64,000 nucleotides of DNA. Origin: Bacteroidota bacterium (GTDB lineage: Bacteria > Bacteroidota > Bacteroidia > UKL13-3). Position numbers and translations under genes: made by a program. Shown here piece after piece: positions 1-8,601 of the stretch. Within the stretch, counting starts at the first letter, position 1. Every line of letters starts with the position of its first letter. Location of the stretch: NCBI GenBank assembly GCA_027484685.1, contig JAIXSO010000019.1, positions 19,013 through 83,012 on the forward strand, read 5' to 3'. The notes beneath the pieces are model-generated. The model saw only the letters and a list, made by a program, of their open reading frames with translations. It was not told where the DNA came from and searched no databases.

Positions 1-647
1 ATGGTAGCCCCCATTGATTCAATTATTGCTATGGATAAAGGCTTATTGTTACTGGCTGTATCTGCAAATAACAAAACCAAATTTTTTGGTGTTCCACCTG
101 ATAAACCTCTAATAAATGAACCATTTGTAGAGCCCGTAGTAGTTGCAAAACCTAAAACTGCTATTGAATCATTTAAACAAAACCTTGAATTGGCTACACC
201 ACGTTTTATGCCTGCACTATCCAAAACTATACTTGGAAAAACATAATTGCCTGCTGTAAACCTTGAATTGCCGGTATTTACCACTGCAAACCAACCTGTA
301 TAATTACCTGAACCATCAGTTACTAACGAATCGAAATTTCCATTAGTAGTTAAAGATGCACCTGTTGAGTATCCAAAATTTCCATTTCTTAAAAATAACG
401 GATTACCTGCACCACTATTGGTGGTTCCAAAATCGGTTCGTAATGCTAAATTACAAAAATACCTGTAAGTGGTATTGGGAGCTAATCCTGTTAAACTTGC
501 TCTAAATATTACAGGTAACCTTGACGATGATCCAGAGCCCATGTATTGTGGAATTACTTGTCCAATAAAATTAGATTGAACTAAATTTTGAGCAAATAAA
601 AAATTGCTTAAAAAGCTTACTATTAAAATAAGTATTGTTTTTTTCAT
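1..647 (-). CDS. Secreted protein of unknown function, C-terminus cut by window edge
   Basis: Reading the minus strand from the ATG at 645-647 gives an open frame of 215 codons that runs off the left edge without a stop. The protein starts MKKTILILIVSFLSNFLFAQ, a clear Sec signal peptide with likely cleavage after FAQ. The mature part is rich in Asn, Gly, Ser and Thr (for example LTGLAPNTTYRYFCNLALR) and reads like the beta-sandwich front part of large Bacteroidota extracellular proteins. Such proteins often end in a T9SS sorting domain, but that end is outside the window. The plus-strand frame at 1-246 overlaps it and is a shadow. No specific function can be assigned. Confidence 0.75.
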   Translation of the reverse strand, partial: MKKTILILIVSFLSNFLFAQNLVQSNFIGQVIPQYMGSGSSSRLPVIFRASLTGLAPNTTYRYFCNLALRTDFGTTNSGAGNPLFLRNGNFGYSTGASLTTNGNFDSLVTDGSGNYTGWFAVVNTGNSRFTAGNYVFPSIVLDSAGIKRGVANSRFCLNDSIAVLGFATTTGSTNGSFIRGLSGGTPKNLVLLFADTASNNKPLSIAIIESMGAT

Positions 648-736
648 GTGTTTTTGAATTGTGCCGCAAACTTAGCTAGTTAATCAAAAGCAATTGTTAA
701 CCTTACATAAAGTAAACATTAAGTAATTTAATAAAA

Positions 737-775
737 CAAAAAAGGCCACATTCAGATAGAATGCAGCCTTTTTAT
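737..775 (-). terminator. Rho-independent terminator of the 798-2051 gene
   Basis: On the minus strand GGCTGCATTC pairs with GAATGTGGCC (two mismatches in ten), followed by a T run. It lies 23 bp beyond the stop codon of the secreted protein gene. An A run on the other side means it could also act in the opposite direction. Confidence 0.65.
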
Positions 776-797
776 AAATAAGTATAAGATTGTAAAA

Positions 798-2051
798 TTA
801 GTTTTTGATAATGCGTTTGGTAATTACTTTTTGGCCATTATTTATTCTAATAAAATAAATTCCATTGCTTAAAGTTGAAGTATTAATGGTAGCTCTATTG
901 CTATTTACAATTTCCATTAATTTCACTTTTCCTGTTACATCAATAATTTCAGCATTTTCAATCATGGTTGGACTGTTAATAACTAAATTATCGTTAAATG
1001 GATTCGGGGTTAAATCAACTAAAAGCTCATCGTTGCTAACTTTTACTGTGCTTGAGTATTCAAATTGACCATCAAAATCAATTTGTTTCAATCTGTAAAA
1101 TGCGCTTGATTGGTTAGCATCAATAAAACTGTATTTGTTGATTCTATTTGAATTACCATTACCTTTAACAAAACCAATTGTTTCAAAATTTACACCATCT
1201 ATACTTCTTTCCACTTCAAATCCTTTGTTATTGGTTTCACTAGCCGTACTCCAATTTAATTCAGTTTGATTATTATTTAAACTAGCTGAAAAATTCACTA
1301 ATTTAACGGGAAGTGGACCATTTGCCCATGTATTAGAAACCCTTATACCATCAATCGATAAAGTTGGTGCATTTGAAGCAGTTCCTTGTCTTAATGCTAC
1401 TCTTGAAACATTTGCCAAATCAGTTATAGTACCAGCTGAAACACCTACATCAAAAGAAGTTGGTTCTGTTGTTGGTATTGTTGATGGAAATACATAAATT
1501 CCACATTGGTCGTCTGTAGTTCCAGTTGAATTATATACATATTTAACAACTAACATATAGGTTGTATTAAATGACAATATATTTGTTGAATATACAGCAG
1601 TCTCGCTAGATTTAGAAATACCTAAAGAATAACCTGTACCATTTGACTTAACAAATACCCTACCAGTATAGTTAACAGTTGAAGTATTTGGTAAATAAGC
1701 AAAAAAATAGTCTCCATTGGCTTGAGCCGCACTAACATTTAATAAAAAAGAACAATACACATTTGAGGCAGAAATTGATGAAGTAAAATCTCTATAAATA
1801 TCTTGGCCGGTTGTTGTTAATGTTACACTAGGACCTATTCCAGAACCATTATAACCAGTAAATGTTAAACTAGTTCCATTTGCTCTAATAGCATTAACTG
1901 TTGATCCGCTTATTATAGCCCAATTATTATTTACGTTCGTTGCGGCTAACGAATCGTTAATTGTGTAGTTAAAATTTTCAATAAGCTGTGTCTGTGCAAA
2001 GCCACTTACCATGCAAGAGATTGTAAAAAAACTTAGTAATATTTTTTTCAT
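798..2051 (-). CDS. Secreted protein with T9SS type A C-terminal sorting domain
   Basis: A 417-residue protein with a signal peptide (MKKILLSFFTISCMVSGFAQ). It has a Ser/Thr/Asn/Gly-rich central beta-sandwich region, then a segment near residues 255-330 (LNWSTASETNNKGFEVERS) that is common in Bacteroidota surface proteins. The last ~80 residues form a T9SS sorting domain: DLTPNPFNDNL, then the IIDVTGK and LSNGIYFIRI motifs, then the basic end ITKRIIKN. Export by the Sec pathway and then type IX secretion, with removal of the tail, is expected from the family. No catalytic motif is visible, so adhesin, scaffold or carbohydrate-binding roles are all open. It is the same class as the partial gene to its left and may be its paralogue or partner. 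Confidence 0.85.
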   Translation of the reverse strand: MKKILLSFFTISCMVSGFAQTQLIENFNYTINDSLAATNVNNNWAIISGSTVNAIRANGTSLTFTGYNGSGIGPSVTLTTTGQDIYRDFTSSISASNVYCSFLLNVSAAQANGDYFFAYLPNTSTVNYTGRVFVKSNGTGYSLGISKSSETAVYSTNILSFNTTYMLVVKYVYNSTGTTDDQCGIYVFPSTIPTTEPTSFDVGVSAGTITDLANVSRVALRQGTASNAPTLSIDGIRVSNTWANGPLPVKLVNFSASLNNNQTELNWSTASETNNKGFEVERSIDGVNFETIGFVKGNGNSNRINKYSFIDANQSSAFYRLKQIDFDGQFEYSSTVKVSNDELLVDLTPNPFNDNLVINSPTMIENAEIIDVTGKVKLMEIVNSNRATINTSTLSNGIYFIRINNGQKVITKRIIKN

Positions 2052-2231
2052 TTGATAAAATTTAATAACTGCAAAAATATAAAAATTAATTAAATGGTTG
2101 GTAAATAAATTATTAATTTATTTCAACAATTAAATCAATATATTTTTACAATTACCTTTTGTTTAATAAAATAGCAACTTTCGGATTTATTAATAAAATG
2201 TTTTAAACTAGTTTTGCTTTCGAAACAACTA

Positions 2232-3107
2232 ATGAAAACAAGCCAAACACAACAATATGAACAAATTGCTAAAGCTTTAAAGTTTTTGGAAGCCAATTTT
2301 AAAACACAACCAAGTTTAGAGCAAATAGCTAATCATTTAAATACGAGTCAATTCCATTTTCAAAGGCTTTTTTCTGATTGGGCAGGCGTTAGTCCTAAAA
2401 AATTCTTACAATTTTTAAATATTAATTATGCCAAGCAAATACTTAGAAACGAACATCAAACCTTATTTAACACTGCTTTTGAATTAGGACTTTCAAGCAC
2501 CAGCCGCCTCCACGATTTATTTATAAACATAGAAGGAATGACTCCAGCTGAATATAAAAACGAAGGAGAAAATCTATCTATTTATTTCCATTTTGAAGAA
2601 TGTATTTTTGGGCAATACCTTATTGGAGCTACCCAAAAAGGCATTTGCTTTTTAATGTTTAATGAGAGTAAAAATGAGGCTTTAACCGAACTGCGACTCC
2701 AGTTCCCGAAAGCTAATTTTATACAAAAACAAATACCTATTCACCAAACTGCTGCTTTGGTTTTAAATAATAAAAACTTGGCTAACCAACCTTTGAGTTT
2801 ACATTTAAAAGGAACCGATTTTCAAATAAAAGTTTGGGAAGCATTGCTTAAAATTCCAGAAGGAAATTTTACTACTTATGGTAAATTGGCTCAAAATATT
2901 GAGAATGCAAACGCAAGCCGAGCAGTTGGAACTGCCATTGGAAGCAATCCTATTGCGTTTATCATTCCATGTCATCGGGTTATTCAATCAACGGGTAAAT
3001 TTGGGCAGTACCGCTGGGGCAGTGAGCGCAAAGCTGCTATTTTAGGCTGGGAAGCAGCCAAACAATTTGTACATTATAATGGTTTACAAAATGATGCAGT
3101 TATTTAA
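2232..3107 (+). CDS. Ada-like protein: AraC-type HTH plus methylated-DNA-cysteine methyltransferase
   Basis: Residues ~10-110 form an AraC-type double helix-turn-helix (LEQIANHLNTSQFHFQRLFS ... GMTPAEYK). Residues ~125-285 form an O6-methylguanine-DNA methyltransferase domain with the acceptor-site motif IIPCHRVI; the reactive Cys is near residue 247. The N-terminal zinc domain of E. coli Ada, which senses methylphosphotriesters, is absent. I start the gene at the ATG at 2232 rather than the in-frame TTG 18 nt upstream, because ATG is the usual start and nothing upstream looks conserved. The protein should remove alkyl groups from O6-methylguanine by suicide transfer and may also bind DNA as a regulator. 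The AlkB gene overlaps its 3' end, so the two probably form one repair operon. Confidence 0.88.
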   Translation: MKTSQTQQYEQIAKALKFLEANFKTQPSLEQIANHLNTSQFHFQRLFSDWAGVSPKKFLQFLNINYAKQILRNEHQTLFNTAFELGLSSTSRLHDLFINIEGMTPAEYKNEGENLSIYFHFEECIFGQYLIGATQKGICFLMFNESKNEALTELRLQFPKANFIQKQIPIHQTAALVLNNKNLANQPLSLHLKGTDFQIKVWEALLKIPEGNFTTYGKLAQNIENANASRAVGTAIGSNPIAFIIPCHRVIQSTGKFGQYRWGSERKAAILGWEAAKQFVHYNGLQNDAVI

Positions 3108-3696
3108 TTTTGACAAACACCAAAACTTACTTCCTTGCCAAGGAACTGTAAATTATTATGGTACTGTATTTTCTAAAGCCGAAGCCGACCATTACTATCA
3201 ATATTTATTGAATAATATATTATGGAAAAACGATGAAGCCATTATTTTTGGAAAACATTTAACAACTGCCCGCAAAGTAGCTTGGTACTCAGAAAAAGAA
3301 ATCAGTTACACTTACTCTAAAATTACACGTCATTCGAATATATTTACACCAGAACTTACAGCTTTAAAACAAATTATAGAAAAAATAACTGGTCAAACTT
3401 ATAACTCGTGTTTGTTGAATTTATACCATAATGGCAATGAAGGAATGGCTTGGCACAGCGATGATGAAAAAGAATTAGTTAAAAATGGAGCCATTGCCTC
3501 GGTTACGTTTGGAGCGGAACGCAAATTTGCATTTAAACACAAAACCAATAAGCAAACCGTAACTTTAAATTTGGAACATGGCAGTGTTTTAGTAATGAAA
3601 GACGAAACTCAAACCCATTGGCTGCATCGCTTACCTCCTACTACTAAAGTTTCTTCGCCACGTATTAACTTAACTTTCAGAACGATGGTTTTTTAA
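3091..3696 (+). CDS. alkB: AlkB-family Fe(II)/2-oxoglutarate-dependent dioxygenase
   Basis: About 200 residues with the AlkB fold signature. The iron ligands are His and Asp in AWHSDDE (residues ~122 and 124) and a distal His in the HWLHRLP segment. The C-terminal SPRINLTFR holds the two arginines that bind 2-oxoglutarate and identify AlkB proteins. The family reverses N1-methyladenine and N3-methylcytosine by oxidative demethylation. The start is set at the ATG at 3091 (a second ATG follows at 3094), inside the last codons of the upstream methyltransferase gene. The 14-17 nt overlap suggests translational coupling. This is the compact, AlkB2/3-like form common in Bacteroidota. Confidence 0.9.
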   Translation: MMQLFNFDKHQNLLPCQGTVNYYGTVFSKAEADHYYQYLLNNILWKNDEAIIFGKHLTTARKVAWYSEKEISYTYSKITRHSNIFTPELTALKQIIEKITGQTYNSCLLNLYHNGNEGMAWHSDDEKELVKNGAIASVTFGAERKFAFKHKTNKQTVTLNLEHGSVLVMKDETQTHWLHRLPPTTKVSSPRINLTFRTMVF

Positions 3697-3725
3697 ATAC
3701 TGTAGTTCGAAATGCGAAGTGACAA

Positions 3726-3850
3726 TCACGCAAGGCGTGAGCAGAGTTAGGAGAAGTGAGAATAAGCAATAGACAATAAGCAATAGACAATTAAACTTTC
3801 TAAACAGCTAAACCCTCTAAACAATTAAACAATTAAACAATTAAACATTT
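3726..3850. repeat. Dispersed 15-bp palindrome followed by short tandem repeats
   Basis: The gap after alkB starts with the palindrome TCACGCAAGGCGTGA (3726-3740), which recurs exactly at 38187-38201 and with one change at 61651-61665. It is followed by two copies of the 14-mer AATAAGCAATAGAC (3761-3788) and three copies of AATTAAAC (3823-3846). No open frame is present. The palindrome could act as a transcript end or as a small REP-like element; the tandem repeats look like replication slippage. Confidence 0.6.
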
Positions 3851-3968
3851 TATCAATCACTCTAAGCCTGCCCGTCTACCAACTTAAACACTTCCACACT
3901 TAAGCACCTTAACATAAATACAACTTTTCAGAAAAAAACTACTATTCTTGCCCCTCAAATTTTAGGTA

Positions 3969-4739
3969 ATGAAAAAAACTGCATTAATAACAGGAAGTAC
4001 AAGTGGAATTGGATTGGCCATAGCCAATAATTTAGCATCAAAAGGATATAATATAGTATTTAATGGCTTAGAAGCAAATGGTGCTGAAATAGCAGCCGAA
4101 GTTGCACAAAAACACGGCATTGATTATTTGTTTTCACCATGCAATTTATTGTTTCCAGAGCAAATAGAAACCATGGCTAGTGAAGCTTTGGCTAAGTTTG
4201 GTAAAATTGATGTTTTGGTAAACAACGCAGGTATTCAATTTGTATCGCCAGTGCAAGATTTTCCTTTAGAAAAATGGAATCAAATAATTGCTATTAATTT
4301 AACAGCTACTTTTATTTTAACCAAACTTTGTTTTCCAAGCATGTTGGCCCAAAAATTTGGCCGCATTGTAAACATTGCATCTGCTCATGGTTTGGTAGCT
4401 AGCGAATATAAATCGGCCTATATAGCTTCAAAACATGGTGTGGTTGGTTTTACTAAAACCATAGCTTTAGAAGGTGCACCTTATAATATAACTTGCAATG
4501 CTATTTGCCCAGGTTATGTGCATACTCCTATAGTCGAAAACCAAATTGGCGATCAAATGAAAGCACATAATTTAACCCGCGAAGAAGTAATTCAAAAAGT
4601 AATGTTAAGCAAGCAAGCTATCAAATCGTTTATCTCAATTGATAGCATTGTACAAATGGCAGCTTTCTTAATTTCTGACGATGCAGCAACCATTACCGGA
4701 ACTGCAATACCTGTGGATGGAGGTTGGACAGCACAGTAA
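3969..4739 (+). CDS. Short-chain dehydrogenase, probable D-3-hydroxybutyrate dehydrogenase
   Basis: A 256-residue SDR. The NAD-binding motif is TGSTSGIG near residue 8, NNAG lies near residue 88, the catalytic Ser is in NIASAHG, and Tyr/Lys are in SAYIASKHG (~152-156). The AHGLVAS, TCNAICPGYVHTP and VDGGWTAQ segments match the 3-hydroxybutyrate dehydrogenase (BdhA) group better than generic SDRs. The expected reaction is interconversion of D-3-hydroxybutyrate and acetoacetate with NAD. The next gene starts 1 nt after the stop, so the two are co-transcribed. The substrate is inferred from family resemblance. Confidence 0.82.
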   Translation: MKKTALITGSTSGIGLAIANNLASKGYNIVFNGLEANGAEIAAEVAQKHGIDYLFSPCNLLFPEQIETMASEALAKFGKIDVLVNNAGIQFVSPVQDFPLEKWNQIIAINLTATFILTKLCFPSMLAQKFGRIVNIASAHGLVASEYKSAYIASKHGVVGFTKTIALEGAPYNITCNAICPGYVHTPIVENQIGDQMKAHNLTREEVIQKVMLSKQAIKSFISIDSIVQMAAFLISDDAATITGTAIPVDGGWTAQ

Positions 4740-4740
4740 T

Positions 4741-5586
4741 ATGAGCAACTATAAAAGTATTTTTTTAGATGTAAATAATATTACACTACATTTTTTGCAT
4801 TACCCCAATGCAAGCAAACCTGTTTTATTAATGTTACATGGCCTAACTGCTAATTGCCATGCTTTTGAAGGTTTATTAAGCAAAGGCTTAGCTGATAATT
4901 TTGAACTGTTGATCCCTGATTTACGAGGACGTGGCTTAAGCAGTCACCCAGCTTTTGGCTACAGTTTTAAACAACATGCCGATGATATTATAGGTTTAAT
5001 AAAACCATTTGCTAACCGCGATATTATTTTAGTTGGTCATTCATTTGGTGGATTATTGTCATCGTACTTATGTTATTACTTTCCTAAGTATTTTAAAAAG
5101 GTAATATTTTTAGATGCTGCACCAGAAATGAATCCTAAAACACCATTGATGTTACAAACATCTATGAGCAGGTTAGATAAAACTTTTAACACCAAAGAGG
5201 AGTATTTTGAGCAAATAAAACAAGCTCCTTATATGGATTTTTGGGACGATGATATGCAGACTTATTACGATGCCGATATTGATATAAATAATAATGGCAC
5301 AGTGGAGTCAAAGTCAGATTTGGCGCAGATTATCCAAATTGCGACTCACGTAAGCAAAGAACCTTTTGCTTTATATTTTAATAGTATAAAACAAGAAACC
5401 ATGCTTATAAGTGCCGATGGTGAATACAATTTACATGAACCTATTTTACCTACTTATTTAGCCCAAAAAGCTATGCGTTTATTAAAAAAAGGAACGCTTA
5501 AAGTAAGTAATGGAAACCACCATACCATGTTGTATGGCGAACATGCCACTCAATTAGTAGCATGGATAAATGAGTTTGCAGGTTAA
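4741..5586 (+). CDS. Alpha/beta hydrolase
   Basis: A 281-residue alpha/beta hydrolase. The oxyanion-hole strand is LMLHGLTANCHAF (~residue 33), the nucleophile elbow is GHSFGG (Ser near residue 103), and the late His lies in NGNHHTMLYG near the C-terminus. The start is the ATG at 4741, one base after the stop of the dehydrogenase gene; an in-frame extension into that gene is not credible as coding. Co-transcription with a 3-hydroxybutyrate dehydrogenase suggests an esterase or thioesterase acting on a related short-chain ester, but the substrate is not visible in the sequence. Confidence 0.85.
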   Translation: MSNYKSIFLDVNNITLHFLHYPNASKPVLLMLHGLTANCHAFEGLLSKGLADNFELLIPDLRGRGLSSHPAFGYSFKQHADDIIGLIKPFANRDIILVGHSFGGLLSSYLCYYFPKYFKKVIFLDAAPEMNPKTPLMLQTSMSRLDKTFNTKEEYFEQIKQAPYMDFWDDDMQTYYDADIDINNNGTVESKSDLAQIIQIATHVSKEPFALYFNSIKQETMLISADGEYNLHEPILPTYLAQKAMRLLKKGTLKVSNGNHHTMLYGEHATQLVAWINEFAG

Positions 5587-5607
5587 AATAATTACTTATA
5601 ACGAAAT

Positions 5608-5642
5608 AAAAAACGCCTTTACTCAAAGTGAAGGCGTTTTTT
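5608..5642 (+). terminator. Bidirectional Rho-independent terminator
   Basis: Hairpin AACGCCTT...AAGGCGTT with flanking A and T runs, 26 bp after the hydrolase stop codon. It separates the plus-strand pair from the convergent minus-strand membrane gene. Confidence 0.85.
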
Positions 5643-5718
5643 GTAATTATTTTATCAAACTTTAAATCAAATTTATCTTGCTCATAATCAAATTATTATT
5701 CAGATATATACTTAAAAA

Positions 5719-6276
5719 CTAAACCCTCCAATCTGCTTTTTTTCTTCTATTTTTTCTCTTTTTATTTAGATACCATTTTGTTAGCCAAGCAAACAATAAC
5801 AATGGCAATTGCATTGCGATAAAAAGAATGGGAAACCAAATGATTTTTCCACTTCCACTTTCCCATGGCTTAAGAATAAAAAAGTACATTATCTGCATTA
5901 ACACATTAAATAATATCCATGAATACATTCTATCTCGCTGCCAAAACAAGTATTTGCCTGTTTCTGGTTCACAGTGATATATATTAATATAAAATTGTCT
6001 AGCTATTACTACTGTAATAAAAAATACCAAAGGAATAGAAGTTAATAGTACAAAAGCATAATTGTAAAAGGACAAAACTACGGCAATAAACAAAATAACA
6101 AATGAACCAAAAACTTCTATATCATTACGAAAAATCTTATTGTTAAAAAATAAAAAAATGGAACTAAATGTAGTAGATATTATTAGAATTTCTACTGCAT
6201 TCCATAAAATTGCAGTAACTATTCCTATTATTTGGGTGGATAATAAAAGAAATGTTATAAAATACCTTGATGTCAT
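5719..6276 (-). CDS. Hypothetical multi-spanning membrane protein
   Basis: A 185-residue, strongly hydrophobic protein with about five likely membrane segments (for example LLLSTQIIGIVTAILW and LTSIPLVFFITVVIA). The C-terminal tail is highly basic (KWYLNKKRKNRRKKADWRV) and should face the cytoplasm. The only soluble loop of note is HCEPETGKYLFWQRDRMYSW. No family is recognised. It lies 20 bp downstream of the membrane-anchored nuclease-like gene on the same strand, so the two are probably one transcript. Confidence 0.65.
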   Translation of the reverse strand: MTSRYFITFLLLSTQIIGIVTAILWNAVEILIISTTFSSIFLFFNNKIFRNDIEVFGSFVILFIAVVLSFYNYAFVLLTSIPLVFFITVVIARQFYINIYHCEPETGKYLFWQRDRMYSWILFNVLMQIMYFFILKPWESGSGKIIWFPILFIAMQLPLLLFAWLTKWYLNKKRKNRRKKADWRV

Positions 6277-6296
6277 TATTCAATGATTGATTATTG

Positions 6297-6923
6297 TTAC
6301 TTCAGTTCTTTCTTCTCAAAATCCCAAAAGAATCCCTTATCAATTGTTGTTTTTTCATATTTTAGTAAAGTCTCTTTTGATAATGTATTACTAGTAACTT
6401 GACTTAAAGGAATAATAAATAATTCATTCGGATTTTCAGGTTCACCGCCCACACCAATTACAACAAAAACAGGAATTTTTAAAGTTTCAGCATACTTTTT
6501 ATAGTTATCTATTTGATAGTCATTAGCCCATTCAATACCACCCTGATAGTAGTTTTTACGCCATTTACACTCAATGGCAAATTTATTAGAAACCTCTTTT
6601 ATTTTTAAATTAAACTCTATTTCTAAATCAGGAAAATGGTTCGACACAGCATAAATACCATCAACATATTTATCGATCCTCCATTCATTTAGGGTAAAAT
6701 ATCTTTTATCAAATTGTTTCACTACAAACTTTTCAAAACTATCACCCTTTGCTTTATTTTCAGCTATTTCATCATTGCTTTTGTTTTCTTGTCTGGGTTT
6801 ATTTGGCAATTCATTTGTTTCACTTTTACCTTTTCTTTTATTTGATTTAACAATTACAAATACACCAAATAATAGAAAAACAATGCCAACTAATATTAGA
6901 ATATATCCCATTTTTTTATCCAT
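6297..6923 (-). CDS. Membrane-anchored PD-(D/E)XK nuclease-like protein
   Basis: A 208-residue protein with one N-terminal membrane helix (ILILVGIVFLLFGVFVIV), then a charged linker of ~40 residues and a soluble domain. The domain has the layout of the restriction-endonuclease-like fold: a first helix with KGDSFEKFVVKQF, an acidic residue in PDLEIEFNL, and the strand FAIECKWRK giving the E-x-K pair. I infer a nuclease or former nuclease held at the inner membrane. Such domains occur in repair and defence proteins, but no partner here proves a role. The next gene downstream codes for a membrane protein. Confidence 0.65.
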   Translation of the reverse strand: MDKKMGYILILVGIVFLLFGVFVIVKSNKRKGKSETNELPNKPRQENKSNDEIAENKAKGDSFEKFVVKQFDKRYFTLNEWRIDKYVDGIYAVSNHFPDLEIEFNLKIKEVSNKFAIECKWRKNYYQGGIEWANDYQIDNYKKYAETLKIPVFVVIGVGGEPENPNELFIIPLSQVTSNTLSKETLLKYEKTTIDKGFFWDFEKKELK

Positions 6924-6967
6924 TACATTTTTATTTTATCAATTTTTAAATCAATAAATCGCTAACA

Positions 6968-8428
6968 CTAAATCTTTGCGGGGATTCTTACCAATGTTTC
7001 CAATAAAAACGCCCAATATTTTTGAACTGAACTTATTTGTACTCTTTCATCGGGCGAGTGAGCTCCTTTAATATTTGGCCCAAACGAAATCATTTGAATA
7101 TGAGGATAATTAGTTCCTAATATACCACACTCCAAACCAGCATGACAAGCACTTACCAAAGCATGTTCGTTATATCTTTCAAAATATAATTCACTCATTA
7201 ATTTAACAATAGCAGCATCTTTATTAGGTGTCCATCCTGGGTACGAACCACTAAAAGCTATGCTAGCTCCCATTAATTCAAAACAAGATTGTAAGCTCGC
7301 AGCTAAATCCATTTTTTCAGTATCTACCGAACTTCTTGTTAAACATTGAATGCTATAAGTTCCATTTTTAACCAAAACCCTAGCCAAATTATTACTGGTT
7401 TGTACCAATCCTTCAATACTTGAACTCATGCGGTAAATGCCATTTACACAACTATACAAACTACTTAATAACTTGGTTTGAAATTCACCATTCAAAACAT
7501 ATGTTGGTGCTTCGGTATTTTCAATTCCAATTACCAAATTAGGATCGGTTAAATGGTATTCAGATTTGAAAATTTGTTCTTGTTCTTTGATAAATGTTTC
7601 AAAATCAAGTTGATTATCAGCAGGCAATACAACGGTTGCCACCGATTCGCGTGGAATAGCATTGCGCAAACTACCACCATCAATGCTATTTATTTTAACT
7701 CCAAACTGATTAGCTGCTTGCCATAAAATTCTGTTCATTAATTTATTGGCATTCCCCCTACCTCTGTGAATATCCATCCCAGAGTGTCCACCAGTTAAGC
7801 CTTTTACGCTAATTTTTTTAGCTATAATATTACTTCCAACATTTACTTCACTATAATTTCCTGTAGCCGTAACATCAACCCCACCAGCGCAACCAATGGT
7901 TAATTCGTTGTCATCTTCAGTATCAAGGTTCAGCATAATTTCTGCATCTAATAAACCACCTTTTAAGCCTAAAGCACCTGTCATTCCAGTTTCTTCATCA
8001 ATGGTAAACAATGCTTCAATTGGCGGATGAACAATGGTTTTAGACGCTAAAATTGTCATAATGGAAGCTACTCCAATTCCATTATCAGCACCTAAAGTGG
8101 TACCGTTGGCTTTTATCCAATCACCTTCTACATACATATCAATTCCTTGTGTATCAAAGTCAAAATTGGTACTTGCATTTTTTTGGTGCACCATATCCAA
8201 ATGACTTTGCAAAGCAACTACTACCCTATTTTCCATTCCGGCAGAAGCAGGCTTTTTTATAATAACATTTCCAACTTCGTCTTTATAAGTTTCTAAACCT
8301 AAGTTTTTGCCAAAATTCATCATAAACTCAATTATACGTTCTTCCTTTTTTGAAGCGCGCGGAACTGCATTTAAATCTGCAAAATTGTTCCATAATTCAA
8401 TTGGATTTTGTTCTCTAACTGTGTTCAT
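6968..8428 (-). CDS. pepD: Cytosolic Xaa-His dipeptidase (aminoacyl-histidine dipeptidase), M20 family
   Basis: A 486-residue M20-type metallopeptidase of usual PepD length. The di-zinc ligands are visible: His in LQSHLDMVH (~75), the bridging Asp in GADNGIG (~115), the general base/ligand pair in DEETGMTGA (~147), Asp in LNLDTEDD (~171) and His in GAHSPDERV near the C-terminus. The lid domain carries GLTGGHSGMDIH. It should cleave dipeptides in the cytoplasm; there is no signal peptide. It is separated by a low-complexity gap from the upstream ABC transporter gene, so a shared operon is doubtful. Confidence 0.93.
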   Translation of the reverse strand: MNTVREQNPIELWNNFADLNAVPRASKKEERIIEFMMNFGKNLGLETYKDEVGNVIIKKPASAGMENRVVVALQSHLDMVHQKNASTNFDFDTQGIDMYVEGDWIKANGTTLGADNGIGVASIMTILASKTIVHPPIEALFTIDEETGMTGALGLKGGLLDAEIMLNLDTEDDNELTIGCAGGVDVTATGNYSEVNVGSNIIAKKISVKGLTGGHSGMDIHRGRGNANKLMNRILWQAANQFGVKINSIDGGSLRNAIPRESVATVVLPADNQLDFETFIKEQEQIFKSEYHLTDPNLVIGIENTEAPTYVLNGEFQTKLLSSLYSCVNGIYRMSSSIEGLVQTSNNLARVLVKNGTYSIQCLTRSSVDTEKMDLAASLQSCFELMGASIAFSGSYPGWTPNKDAAIVKLMSELYFERYNEHALVSACHAGLECGILGTNYPHIQMISFGPNIKGAHSPDERVQISSVQKYWAFLLETLVRIPAKI

Positions 8429-8454
8429 ATTCTTTTTATTTATTATTGTAGTTT

Positions 8455-8600
8455 TTATGTGTTAAAGTGTTTATGTGGTGATGTTTAAGCGTTAAGGTAT
8501 TGATGTATTTTGAGTTATCTTTATTAACTAAATTAACTATATTAACTTAACCAATTAACTTAATTAACCTGTTAACTCAATCAACACATTCAACCCATCA
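8455..8600. repeat. Low-complexity TTAAC-rich spacer
   Basis: About 145 bp of reiterated TTAAC/AATTAAC words between the ABC transporter gene and pepD. It resembles the stretches near 3823 and 37411. No gene, and no clear terminator hairpin. Confidence 0.5.
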
Positions 8601-8601
8601 A

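Noticed and set aside
1..246. Plus-strand open frame at the left edge
   Set aside because: It overlaps a better minus-strand frame that has a signal peptide and runs from 647 to the edge; the plus frame has no signal or family features.
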